DNA of 64,000 nt from Streptomyces antimycoticus (GTDB lineage Bacteria > Actinomycetota > Actinomycetes > Streptomycetales > Streptomycetaceae). The notes beneath the pieces are model-generated. The model was not told the DNA's origin and did not search any database. It saw only the letters and a program-made list of their open reading frames with translations. A program made the position numbers and the translations under genes. The stretch spans positions 2,356,001 to 2,420,000 of the forward strand of contig NZ_BJHV01000001.1 in NCBI RefSeq assembly GCF_005405925.1. The letters are read 5' to 3'. Shown here piece by piece: positions 24,955 to 33,893 of this stretch (the first letter of the stretch is position 1; each line of letters starts with the position of its first letter).

Positions 24955-27946
24955 ACGCGCTCGACCACGAGGACGCCGTCGCGGTCGTCGGCCTGTCCGT
25001 GCGGCTGCCCGGATGTGACAGCGTGGCGCGGTACTGGTCCATCCTCGAAGCCGGCGAAGACAGCATCACCCGGCGGGAGGCCGCCACGGCTGCCACGTTC
25101 GTGCCTGCCTACGGATCGGTGCCGAGTCCCGGTCACTTCGACCGCGACCGCTTCGGGATCGCCTCGTCCGAGGCACTGCTGACCGATCCGCAGCAGCGGC
25201 TGCTGCTGGAGGCCGTCGACGAGGCCCTGACCACGGCCAACGTGGACCGGGCCGAGACGGTGGCGGTCAGCGTCTACGCCGGGGTCGGCCACAGCGACTA
25301 CGAGCGGTGGGTCGGCAGTGCGCTGGCCGGCCGCCCCGGCGTCGACGCCCAGTCCCTGGAGGTGACCAACCGCGGCGACTACGCCGCCACCCGGGTCGCC
25401 TACCGGCTCGGCCTCCAGGGCGCCGCCGTCACCGTGCAGTCGGCCTGCTCCACCGCGCTGACCGCCGTCCACCTGGCCGTGCAGGACCTGCTCGGCCACG
25501 GCAGCGACCTGGCCGTGGCCGCCGTGTCCTCGGTCCGCGTCCCCGCTCCCGGCGGCTACGACGCCCCGCTCGGCGGCATCGGCTCCCCGGACGGGGTGTG
25601 CCGCCCCTTCGACGCGGCGGCGGGCGGGTCCGTACCCGGCGACGGCGTCGGCGCCGTCGTCTTCAAGCGGCTGGCCGACGCGGTGAGCGACGGCGACGAG
25701 ATCTGGGCCGTGGTGCGGGGCAGTGCCATGAACAACGACGGCTCCGGCAAGTCGGGTTTCGCCGGGGTCGACGCCGCCGCCCAGACCGAGGTGATCCGGG
25801 CCGCACTGGACGTGGCCGGGCTCGGGCCCGGGGACATCGACTACGTGGAGGCGCACGGCAGCGGAACCCGGATCGGGGACTCCACCGAGTGGTCGGCGCT
25901 GGCCGAGGTGTTCGCCGAGGCCGGCCACCCGGTCCACGTCGGGGCGGTCAAGGGCGGTCTCGGGCATCTGCGGGAAGCGGCGGGCCTGGCCGGCTTCGCC
26001 AAGGCGGTGCTCTCGCTGCGCCACCGGCGTCTGGCCGCCACCCCGCACTTCGAGCGGCTGCCCGCCGACCTGGCCGCCCCGTCCGGCCCGCTGCAGCCAC
26101 TGGGCGAGGCCCTGGACTGGCCCGCGGTGCCCGGCCGGCCCCGGCGGGCCGGGGTGAGTGCCTTCGGCCTGGGCGGCACGAACTGCCACGTGGTACTGGA
26201 GGAAGCGCCCGCCGCACCGGTGACGCCGCCTTCGCGGGATCCCGAGTTGCTGCTGCTGTCCAGCCACCACCCGGACGCCCTGGACATCGACCTGGCCGCT
26301 CTGCGCGACCACTTGGGCGAGAACCCTTCGCGGATCGCTGACGCGGCGTGGACGACCCAGACCGCACGCCACCGCTATCCGCATCGTGCCTACGCCGTGG
26401 TGCGCTCCCCGGACGAGGTGGCCGCGGCGTTCGGCGGCGACCGGCTGCGAATCCAGCGCGGCCACGCCACAGCCGACGCCCCCGAGGTCGTGTTCGTGCT
26501 GCCGGGCATCGGCAGTCACTACCCGGGCATGGGCGCCGAACTGGCCCGCACGGACCCGCTGTTCGCCCGCCACCTCCAGGCCGTCGTGGCCGTGGCGGAC
26601 ACGCTGACCGACGGTGCCGTGGGCCGGTCGTTCGCCACCGAGCCGGCCCGGCCGGACCGCCAGGGCGACCGCGTGGACCTGCGGGCCCTGCTGCGGCGCG
26701 GCGGCTCGGCGCCCGCGCCCCGGGAACTGCGCGAGGTGCACCTGTCGCTGTTCTGCATGGAACACGCCATGGCCCGCACACTCATGGACCTCGGGATCCG
26801 CCCGGCCGCGCTGCTGGGCCACAGCCTGGGGGAATGGGTGGCGGCCGTACTAGCCGGGGTCGTCGGGCCAAAGGACGCGATGGCCGCCGTCGCCCGCCGG
26901 GCCGACCTGGTCGAGACCGCCGGGCCGGGCGCCATGCTCAGCGTGCTCGCCGCCGCGGAGGAGGTGGAGCGCTACGCCGAGGAGGACACCTGGATCGCGG
27001 CCGAGAACGGGCCGGGCCACTGCGTGTTCTCCGGCCGGCCCGAAGCCGTGTCGACGCTGGCCGGCCGACTGCGTGCCGCGGGGTTCACCACGTTGCCCGT
27101 GGACACCAAGCATCCCTTCCACACACCGCAGTTGGCGGGCGCCGCCGCCCTGCTCGGCGAGGATCTGCGCCACGTGGACCTGGCGCCGGCCCGTATCCCC
27201 ATCGCTTCGAGCGTGCTCGGCGCGTGGCTGGACGGGGAGGTACCCGAACCCGGCTACTGGCGTGACCACATGGTCAGCCGGGTGCGGTTCCGCACGGCGG
27301 CCGGGCTGGTCCTGTCCCGGCACCGGGTCCTGGTCGAGGTGGGACCGGGCACCGCCCGTCCCTGGATCGCCCAGGCCGACCCGGACGCCGTGTGCGTGCG
27401 CACCGTGCGGCAGTCCTACGAGAACGCCGGCGACCGGCAGATCCTGCTGGAGGCACTGGGAGCACTGTGGGCCCACGGGATCGAGGCCGACTGGCCACGC
27501 CTGCGCCGTGATCCGGCGCGTCGGGCCGGCCTGCCCCGCGCGCCCTGCTGCGCCGCCGGTACCTGCCCGACACCGAGCCGCCTGCCGGTCCCTGGCCGGC
27601 GCCTGCCACGGCGCGGCAGGCCGAGCCGGCACCCGAGACCCCCGCGCCGGCGCCGCCGGAAGAGGCACCCGGATCCACCGTCGGGCAGTTCCTGGCCCAC
27701 CGCTTCCGGGTCCTGCTCGGACTGCGCCAAGTGCACCCCGACGACCACTTCTTCCACCTCGGTGGCGACTCCCTGATGGGCGTGCACCTGATCGCGGGCC
27801 TCAAGGAACTCACCGGACAGGCCGTGCCCTCCTCCGTCGTCTTCGCCTCCGCGACCCTCGGCGGCATGACGCGCGAGATCCAGGACTGGCTCGCCGCCAC
27901 CGAGCACGAACCGGAACCCCTCGACCACGGGAGCCCAGTGTCATGA
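24951..27946 (+). CDS. Type I PKS module KS-AT-ACP, apparent frameshift before the ACP
   Basis: Single polyketide extension module. The ketosynthase has VQSACSTALTAVHLA (active Cys near residue 167), EAHGSGTRIGD and KGGLGHLREAAG. The acyltransferase has GIGSHYPGMG, the nucleophile in GHSLGEWVAAVLAG (near 624) and HPFHTPQL at the substrate-specificity site, closer to HAFH than to YASH. The frame breaks at CCCC 27534-27537. In the next frame ALLRRRYLPDTE follows, then a proline/alanine linker and the ACP HFFHLGGDSLMGV ending at 27946. One more C repairs it (GLPPRALLRRRY), so the module is probably whole. No reductive domains are seen. Located between the A-PCP loader and the extender-unit genes, it would add one FkbH-derived extender. 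Confidence 0.87.
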
Positions 27947-28785
27947 GCGCACCCACGCTGGGAGTGATCGGAGCCGGTGTCATCGGCTCCAGCGTCGCCC
28001 ACGCCGCCGCGACGGCAGGCTACGCCGTCACCCTCGTCGACACCGATACCGCCGCACTGGACGCGGCCCGCGCGGCCGTCCGGCGGCACGAGCGGCTGGC
28101 CGCGCTGCTGGGCGGCCGGGGACCGCGGCCGCTGGACATCCGCTTCAGCACCGACCTGGCCGACGTGGCCGGCGCCGGATTCGTGGTGGAGAACACCACC
28201 GAATCGGAACCGGGCAAGCGCGAGCTGTACCCGTTGCTGGACAAGGCACTGGCGCCCGGTGTGACCATCGCCGCCAACACCTCCGCCATCCCCATCGCCC
28301 GGCTGGCGGAGTGCCTTGCCGACCCCGGCCGCGTGGTCGGCGTGCACTTCATGAACCCGGTCGACCGCATCGACATGGTCGAGGTCGTCCGCGCCCCGTC
28401 CACTTCGGACACCGCGCTGGCCGCGGTCGAGGACCTGCTGGGCCGCATGGGCAAGCGCTCCGTCGTGGTCAACGACGCCCCCGGCTTCGTCATCAACCGC
28501 GTGCTGATGCCGGTGGTCAACCTCGCGGCCGCCGTCGTCGCGGACGGTGTCGCCACCCCGAACCAGGTCGACGAGCTGTTCAAGGGCTGCCTCGGCCACA
28601 CCTCCGGGCCGCTGCGCACCGCCGACCTGATCGGCCTCGACACGGTCGTGCGCACGCTCGAGGTCCTGCACGAGCACTACGGGACCACCGAGTTCGCCAC
28701 CCACCCGCACCTGCGCCGGATGGTCGACGAGGGCCGGACCGGGGCCAAGAGCGGCCGCGGTTTCTACTCCTACGACGGGAGCTGA
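27943..28785 (+). CDS. fkbK: 3-hydroxyacyl dehydrogenase of extender-unit pathway (FkbK type)
   Basis: Homologue of the 3-hydroxybutyryl-CoA dehydrogenase-like enzymes (FkbK) that oxidise glyceryl-ACP on the way to hydroxymalonyl/methoxymalonyl-ACP. The protein has 280 residues, with the NAD motif LGVIGAGVIGSSVAHAAA at the N-terminus, NTSAIPIARLAE and the catalytic-region HFMNPVDRIDMVEVV. ATG at 27943 overlaps the PKS stop. With the next four genes it forms the standard FkbK-J-I-H-plus-methyltransferase cassette, here in the order K, J, I, H, methyltransferase. The symbol is the family name from the FK520 pathway. Confidence 0.9.
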   Translation: MSAPTLGVIGAGVIGSSVAHAAATAGYAVTLVDTDTAALDAARAAVRRHERLAALLGGRGPRPLDIRFSTDLADVAGAGFVVENTTESEPGKRELYPLLDKALAPGVTIAANTSAIPIARLAECLADPGRVVGVHFMNPVDRIDMVEVVRAPSTSDTALAAVEDLLGRMGKRSVVVNDAPGFVINRVLMPVVNLAAAVVADGVATPNQVDELFKGCLGHTSGPLRTADLIGLDTVVRTLEVLHEHYGTTEFATHPHLRRMVDEGRTGAKSGRGFYSYDGS

Positions 28786-28789
28786 CACG

Positions 28790-29053
28790 ATGACTGCTCA
28801 GAGCACGCCCACGAACGAGGAAATCGCCGCCGTGGTACGGGAATTCATCGCCCGGCTCAGCGGCCACCCGGACATCGAGGACGACTGGCCGCTGATCTCC
28901 GGGGGCGTCCTGGACTCGATCGCCGCGGTCCAGATGGTCGACTTCGTCGAGCGCACCTTCCACGTCGAGGTGGCCGACGAGGACCTGGAACTGCTCAACT
29001 TCGACTCCGTGCGGGGGCTGGCCGCCCTGGTCACCCGCCGGGTGGCGGCGTGA
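28790..29053 (+). CDS. fkbJ: Discrete ACP for the extender unit (FkbJ type)
   Basis: Acyl carrier protein of 87 residues with the phosphopantetheine serine in GGVLDSIAAVQMV near residue 43. In FkbJ-type pathways this ACP receives glyceryl from the FkbH protein and carries it through oxidation to the malonyl-type extender, which the PKS acyltransferase then accepts. Short conserved C-terminal pattern VEVADEDLELLNFDSV is typical. It starts 4 bp after the dehydrogenase gene and overlaps the next gene by 4 bp. It is distinct from the operon-1 ACP at 8786-9052, so the cluster carries two discrete ACPs with different pathways. Confidence 0.9.
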   Translation: MTAQSTPTNEEIAAVVREFIARLSGHPDIEDDWPLISGGVLDSIAAVQMVDFVERTFHVEVADEDLELLNFDSVRGLAALVTRRVAA

Positions 29054-30189
29054 GCACCACTGTGCCGGTAGCGGTCCTCGACGTGCTGCGGGGCGAGCAG
29101 TTCGCCGACCGGGCCACGACCTGGGAACGGGCGGGCGCCGTCCCGCGCGAGGACGTCGAGTGCCTGGCCGGGCACGGACTGCTCGGCATGACCGTCGGCA
29201 CCGCGCACCACGGCAGCGATCTCCCGCTGGTGGACGTGACCGAGGCGCACCGGCTGGTGGCCGCCGCCTCGCCCAGCCTGCACAGCCTGCTGGTGGTCCA
29301 CGCCATGGTCTGTCACGCCCTGCGCCGCTGGGCGGTGCGGGAGACCCGCGACGCGTTCCTGCCCGAGCTGGCCACCGGCCGGGTGCTCGCCGCCTTCGCC
29401 CTCACCGAGACCACCGGCGGAGCCGACGCCGGGGCACTGACCACCAGGATCGACCGGGAGGGCGACACCCTGCGCGTCACCGGGGTCAAGCGCTGGCTGT
29501 CCTTCGGCCAGATCGCCGACGCCTACCTCGTCTTCGGCCTCACCGACGGCCTGGACAGTTGCGCGCTGGTGGACGCGGGCAGTGCGGTGCGGGTTGAGCC
29601 CGAACCCCGCACCGCGGGCCTGCGGGCCGCGCGGCTGGCCCGCGTCACCTTCGACGGGGCGACCGCCCCCGCCGCCCGTGTGGTGGGGCGACCGGGCACC
29701 GGCATCCCGTTCGTCGCGACGTCGTGCCTGACCCTGGGCCGGCTCTGCGTCGCGGCGGGTGCGGCGGGCATTGCACAGGCCGCGCTCGACCTGGCCGTCG
29801 GCCACGCGGCCACCCGCTCCACGGGGGACCGCGTGCTCGGGGACCACCAGCTGGTGCGCGGGCTGCTCGCCGACGCCGCCCTCGCCACCGAGTCCGCGAC
29901 CCACTACGTGCGGTCGGCGGCGCAGGAGGTCGAGAACCGCACACCGACGGCGGCGGTGACCGCCGCCCGCGCCAAGCTGCTGGCCTCCCGGGCGGCCAGC
30001 AGCGTGACCGCCACTGCCTCGCGTCTGCTGGGCGCCGAGGGCCAGACCGAGAACCATCCGCTGGCCCGGCTGGCCGCCGCGGCCCGGGTGCACGAGGTGA
30101 TCGAGGGACCCACCGAGGTGCTCCAGGACGTCGTGGCCACCGCGCTGCTGCGCGACCAGGGCGCCACGGGGAAAGGAAAGCAGCGATGA
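29050..30189 (+). CDS. fkbI: Acyl-ACP dehydrogenase of extender-unit pathway (FkbI type)
   Basis: Acyl-CoA dehydrogenase-fold flavoenzyme of 379 residues. Typical elements are AFALTETTGGADAGALTT (FAD/substrate loop, residues about 116-133), DHQLVRGLLADAALATE, and VIEGPTEVLQDVVATALL with the catalytic-base region near the C-terminus. In FkbI systems it performs the second oxidation of the glyceryl-ACP-derived aldehyde or hydroxyacyl group. GTG start overlaps the ACP stop, and its TGA overlaps the ATG of the FkbH gene. Lengths and order agree with known cassettes. Confidence 0.9.
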   Translation: MSTTVPVAVLDVLRGEQFADRATTWERAGAVPREDVECLAGHGLLGMTVGTAHHGSDLPLVDVTEAHRLVAAASPSLHSLLVVHAMVCHALRRWAVRETRDAFLPELATGRVLAAFALTETTGGADAGALTTRIDREGDTLRVTGVKRWLSFGQIADAYLVFGLTDGLDSCALVDAGSAVRVEPEPRTAGLRAARLARVTFDGATAPAARVVGRPGTGIPFVATSCLTLGRLCVAAGAAGIAQAALDLAVGHAATRSTGDRVLGDHQLVRGLLADAALATESATHYVRSAAQEVENRTPTAAVTAARAKLLASRAASSVTATASRLLGAEGQTENHPLARLAAAARVHEVIEGPTEVLQDVVATALLRDQGATGKGKQR

Positions 30190-31268
30190 CCCCGGCCACG
30201 GCCGAGAACACCGTCAAGTGCGTGGTCTGGGACCTGGACGACACCCTCTGGGACGGCACGCTTCTGGAGGGCGACGAACTCCACGTTCCCGACGCCAACC
30301 GCACCCTCGTGCGCGTCCTGGACGAGCACGGCATCCTCCAGTCCGTCGCCAGCCGCAACGAGCCCGGCCCCGTCGAGGACCGGCTCCGCGGCTTCGGGCT
30401 CGACAAGTACTTCCTGCATCCGCAGGTCGGCTGGTCGGCCAAGTCCGCTTCGCTGCGCACGCTGCTGGAAGTGCTCAACATCAGCGCCGACAGCGTGCTG
30501 TTCATCGACGACTCGGAGTTCGAACGTGCCGAGGTGGCCAGGGAACTGCCCGAAGTCCGCTGCGTGACGCGGGAGAAGCTGCACGAACTGGTCGCCGGCG
30601 GCCGGGTCCTGCCGCGGCAGGTGACCGCCGACGCCGCCCGCCGCCGGGATATGTACCAGGCCGAGGACCGCCGCCGCGGGCACGAGGAGACGTTCCAGGG
30701 CCCGGCCGAGGAGTTCCTGTCCTCGCTGGGCATGACGTTGCGGGTGCGCAACGCGACCGAGGGCGATCTGGACCGCGCGGCGGAGCTGACCCGGCGCACC
30801 CACCAGCTCAACACCACCGGCATCACCTTCGACCGGGACGAGCTGGCCGAGCTGGTGCGGGACCCCGGCCACCGGGTGATCGTCGCCGAACTCGACGACC
30901 GCTTCGGCACCTATGGCACCATCGGGCTGGCCGTGCTGTCCACCGGTCCCGAGTGGACGATCCGGCTGCTGCTGATGTCCTGCCGGGTCATGGGCCGCAA
31001 CGTCGGCACCGCGCTCATCGCGGCGCTGGCCCGCACCGCCGCCGCGCACGGTGCCCGCACCGTCGCCCACTTCCGGCCCACCGACCGGAACCGGCAGATG
31101 CTCGTCACCTACCGATTCGCGGGATTCGCCGTCGTGTCCCGTTCCGAGGACCGCGTCGTCCTCACCATGCCGGAGGACCGGATCCCGGCCGTACCCGGTT
31201 ACGTCCGCCTCGTCACCGAGGACACCGCCACTGTGCTGAGCTGCCCGACCCAGGAGGTCACCCGATGA
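30186..31268 (+). CDS. fkbH: HAD-superfamily glyceryl transferase/phosphatase (FkbH type)
   Basis: FkbH-family protein of 360 residues. The N-terminal HAD domain has CVVWDLDDTLWDGTLLEG with the nucleophile/acid pair DLDDT, and later VLFIDDSEFERAEV. The C-terminal half is acetyltransferase-like (TLRVRNATEGDLDRAAELT, QLNTTGITF). FkbH proteins take 1,3-bisphosphoglycerate, remove phosphate and load glyceryl onto an ACP, here probably the FkbJ homologue two genes upstream. Its presence is the best evidence that the PKS module uses a three-carbon glycolytic extender rather than plain malonate. It overlaps both neighbours by 4 bp. Confidence 0.92.
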   Translation: MTPATAENTVKCVVWDLDDTLWDGTLLEGDELHVPDANRTLVRVLDEHGILQSVASRNEPGPVEDRLRGFGLDKYFLHPQVGWSAKSASLRTLLEVLNISADSVLFIDDSEFERAEVARELPEVRCVTREKLHELVAGGRVLPRQVTADAARRRDMYQAEDRRRGHEETFQGPAEEFLSSLGMTLRVRNATEGDLDRAAELTRRTHQLNTTGITFDRDELAELVRDPGHRVIVAELDDRFGTYGTIGLAVLSTGPEWTIRLLLMSCRVMGRNVGTALIAALARTAAAHGARTVAHFRPTDRNRQMLVTYRFAGFAVVSRSEDRVVLTMPEDRIPAVPGYVRLVTEDTATVLSCPTQEVTR

Positions 31269-31888
31269 CTGCCTTCACACAGAGCTGGACCGACACGTTT
31301 TCCTCCGTCTACGCCAACGAGTCGCTGGCCAAGCTCTCCTGGTTCAACGCCTCCCCCGGCCTGGAGCTGATCAAGCGGGTGATCGACGGCACGCTCAAAC
31401 CGGGTCAGCGCCTGATCGATCTGGGCAGCGGCCCTGGCGTCGATGCCGTCTTCCTGTCCGTGCAGGGCCTGGACGTCACCGGCGTCGACCTGTCCCCGGA
31501 CGCCGTCGCCCAGGCCACCCGCTGGGCCGAACTGGCTGGCGCCGACGCCGAGTTCATCCAGGGCGACGTGCTCGACGTCCCGCTGCCGGACTCCTCGGCC
31601 GACGTCGTCACCGACTCCTTCGTGTTCCACAACATGCGTGACGACGCCAGGTCACGCTACGCCGACGAGGTGCACCGCCTGCTCAAGCCCGGCGGCCTGT
31701 TCCTGCTGAACTCCTTCTCCGACAAGATGGTGGCCGGTACCGGCCCGCGCCGGATCACCAGCGAGGAGATCCTCACCACCTTCACCGCCGACCGGTTCGA
31801 GTGCGTGGCGCTGTACGTGTACCGCAACGTGCCCACCCGCTCCAAGCCGGACCAGCTGCACTGGTTCGGCGAATTCCGGGCGCGCTGA
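31265..31888 (+). CDS. SAM-dependent methyltransferase
   Basis: Class I methyltransferase of 207 residues. SAM-binding motif I is RLIDLGSGPGVDAVFLSVQG, followed by VTGVDLSPDAVAQATRW and DVVTDSFVFHNM. Its place directly after FkbH suggests the O-methyltransferase (FkbG role) of a methoxymalonyl pathway, but it is smaller than and only generally like FkbG, so it might instead methylate another intermediate. A decayed second copy of its first 55 codons lies at 10806-10971. The ATG and the stop both overlap adjoining genes by 4 and 1 bp. Confidence 0.85.
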   Translation: MTAFTQSWTDTFSSVYANESLAKLSWFNASPGLELIKRVIDGTLKPGQRLIDLGSGPGVDAVFLSVQGLDVTGVDLSPDAVAQATRWAELAGADAEFIQGDVLDVPLPDSSADVVTDSFVFHNMRDDARSRYADEVHRLLKPGGLFLLNSFSDKMVAGTGPRRITSEEILTTFTADRFECVALYVYRNVPTRSKPDQLHWFGEFRAR

Positions 31889-32622
31889 TGCGGGTCGTGG
31901 TCACCGGCGGCGGCCGGGGCATCGGGCGCGCCGTCGCCCTCGGCTTCGCGGCCCGCGGTGCGCGGGTCGCGGTGCTGGCCCGCACCGGGTCCCAGGTGGA
32001 GTCGGTGGCAGGCGAGATCGAGGAACTCCGCGCCGAGAGCCTGGCCGTGGCCGTGGATGTCGCGGACGAGGCGGCGCTGGGCGAGGCGGCCGAGCGGGTG
32101 GTCCAGAGGTTCGGCGGCGTGGACGTCCTCGTCAACGCCGCAGGCGTCTTCAATCTCGGGCCCACTGCCGGGTTTCCAGCGGAATCCGCGCGGACCCTGC
32201 TGGAAACCAATGTCATGGGCACGTTCCTGGCCTGCAAGATCTTCGGCAGGCACCTGCTCGAGCAGGGCCACGGCAAGGTCGTCAACTTCTGCTCGCTGTT
32301 GTCCTACACCGCTTTCCCGGAACGGGCGCTGTACGCCGCGAGCAAGGGCGGCGTACTCCAGCTGACCCGCAGCCTGGGGGTGGAGTGGGCGGCGCGCAAC
32401 GTCAACGTCAACGCGGTCGCCCCCGGCATGATCCGCATCGAGACCCCGCATCCGGCCGCGCTCGACGAGGACGCCATCGTCGGGCGCATCCCCTCCGGCC
32501 GGCGCGGCCGGCCGGACGACATCGTCGGACCCGTCCTGTTCCTGGCCTCCTCTGCGGCCGACTACATAAACGGCCAGACCTTGGTCGTCGACGGAGGCTG
32601 GCTCAGTTATGGATACCTCTGA
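31888..32622 (+). CDS. Short-chain dehydrogenase/reductase (FabG type)
   Basis: Classical SDR of 244 residues. The cofactor motif VVVTGGGRGIGRAVALGFAA is at the N-terminus, VLVNAAGVF at the NNAG position, the catalytic serine lies in VVNFCSLLSYTAF and the catalytic Tyr/Lys are in YAASKGGVLQ. C-terminal VVDGGWLSYGYL is normal. It should reduce a keto group of the PKS product or act on a nucleoside sugar. In the miharamycin/amipurimycin clusters an SDR accompanies the LOG-type hydrolase, matching the arrangement here. It overlaps the LOG gene by 14 bp. Confidence 0.9.
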   Translation: MRVVVTGGGRGIGRAVALGFAARGARVAVLARTGSQVESVAGEIEELRAESLAVAVDVADEAALGEAAERVVQRFGGVDVLVNAAGVFNLGPTAGFPAESARTLLETNVMGTFLACKIFGRHLLEQGHGKVVNFCSLLSYTAFPERALYAASKGGVLQLTRSLGVEWAARNVNVNAVAPGMIRIETPHPAALDEDAIVGRIPSGRRGRPDDIVGPVLFLASSAADYINGQTLVVDGGWLSYGYL

Positions 32623-33217
32623 AAGCTCCCTGGCGCTCGGAGTCTTCTGTGGCTTCTCCACGGGACCGTCGGACCGGTACGTCCAGGCCGCCACCGAGCT
32701 CGGCGCCGGCTTGGCCGCCCGCGGCCACCAGCTGGTCTACGGGGCGGGCGGGGCCGGCCTGATGGGCGCGGTGGCGCGCGGTGCCGCCGAGGGCGGTGCG
32801 CCGATCCTCGGGGTCATCCCGGAGTTCTTGCGCGCCAAGGAGATGAACGACCACCTGCCGCCGCAGCAGATAGTACTCACGGAGGACCTCCTGGAACGCA
32901 AGCGCGTCATGATCGACCGCGCGGACGCCTTCGTCGCGCTTCCGGGCGGCTACGGCACGCTCGACGAGGTGCTCGAAGTGGTGTCCATGGCCGCACTCGG
33001 GCAGGACGTCGGCCCCCTCGTGCTCTTGGACGTGGACGACGACTGGCTGCCCTTGCTCAACTACGTCGAGCGGCTGCAGGGACGGGGTTTCGTGCGCGAC
33101 GCAGGCATCCTGCGCGTGGCCCGGACACCGGAGCAGGCGCTCGACATGGTGGCACCGACCTCGGCCGGTGCGCTTGCGCTGGCGGGCGATCCGCAGGGCA
33201 AGCAGGCGGCTTCATGA
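32609..33217 (+). CDS. LOG-family nucleotide phosphoribohydrolase
   Basis: LOG family protein (also annotated lysine-decarboxylase-like) of 202 residues. The diagnostic PGGYGTLDE motif is present at about residue 112, with YGAGGAGLMGAVARGA near 45 and the ERKRVMIDRADAFVALPGG helix. Family members cleave nucleoside 5'-monophosphates (cytokinin nucleotides, or GMP in some nucleoside-antibiotic pathways) to free base and ribose 5-phosphate. Inside this cluster it most likely supplies a free purine base for attachment to the polyketide-derived sugar. This is the strongest hint that the product is a purine nucleoside. The stop overlaps the start of the truncated transporter by 4 bp. Confidence 0.87.
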   Translation: MDTSESSLALGVFCGFSTGPSDRYVQAATELGAGLAARGHQLVYGAGGAGLMGAVARGAAEGGAPILGVIPEFLRAKEMNDHLPPQQIVLTEDLLERKRVMIDRADAFVALPGGYGTLDEVLEVVSMAALGQDVGPLVLLDVDDDWLPLLNYVERLQGRGFVRDAGILRVARTPEQALDMVAPTSAGALALAGDPQGKQAAS

Positions 33218-33351
33218 ACTCCGCGATGTCCCGGGCACGACTGGCCGATTACCGGGCTTTCCTGACCGGCTGCGGTGCCACCAGGGTCGGCAGCGGGCTG
33301 GTGGGAACTGCTGCGGCGTGTCTGTCGCAGGCGAACCTGCCGGCAAGATGA
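33214..33351 (+). pseudogene. Truncated MFS transporter, cut by an insertion sequence
   Basis: ATG 33214 overlaps the LOG stop and opens an MFS-like N-terminus, ADYRAFLTGCGATRVGSGLV then GTAAACLSQANLP, before a TGA at 33349 after only 45 codons. The first transmembrane segment is recognisable and compares with the opening of the exporter at 1.9 kb (RGFLTGWSATAFGSGMV). The left end of an insertion sequence begins at about 33388. The operon therefore once ended with a second exporter that is now lost. Confidence 0.65.
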
Positions 33352-33387
33352 TGTACCCGCTCGTCCGCGAGCCGGCTGCCGCCGGTG

Positions 33388-33893
33388 CTGTGCCGCTCGA
33401 AAAGTCATCGCCGCAGCTGAGCGGGGTGCGGTCAGTTCGCTGGGATTATGCCTTGCATGATCGTGTCCTTGTTGTACAAGGTGACCCGGAGGCTGCTCAC
33501 TGTTCCATCGGTACTGCTCCGCCGTGGGACGGCGAAGGACGCGGAACTGCTGGTGCTGCGGCACGAGAACACGGTCCTGCGCCGCCAGTTCGCCCGAGTC
33601 CGCTACGAGCCCGCCGACCGAATCTGGCTCGCCGTCCTTTTCCATCTGGTCCCACGACAACGCTGGCGCCACGTATTCGCAGTCACCCCCAGCACACTGC
33701 TGGCCTGGCACCGGCGACTCCTGGCGCGGAGGTAGACGTTCCCCCAGCACCTTCGACGCCGTCTTCCAGGCCGACGTCATGAGGATCTTACTCAGCCCGC
33801 CTCGCGCACCAAAGGCGAACGCAATCTGCGAGCGAGCCGTGGGCACCCTACGCCGCGAAGTCCTCGACCGAATCCTGATCTACATCATCATGA
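33388..33893 (+). mobile_element. Internally deleted insertion sequence with integrase-core transposase
   Basis: The first ~75 bp after 33388 match the left end of the element at 50767 almost perfectly. The transposase N-terminus begins MPCMIVSLLYKVTRRLLTVP at 33448 and runs to WHRRLLARR, stopping at 33733. About 30 bases later, from 33748, the C-terminal segment FDAVFQADVMRILL, then CERAVGTLRREVLD, resumes in another frame. The central catalytic part is therefore deleted, and the element cannot move by itself. Confidence 0.75.

Noticed and set aside
24834-26822. Minus-strand open frame of 662 codons opposite the PKS
   Set aside because: Antisense of the KS-AT region; no family features, and the plus strand has all catalytic motifs.
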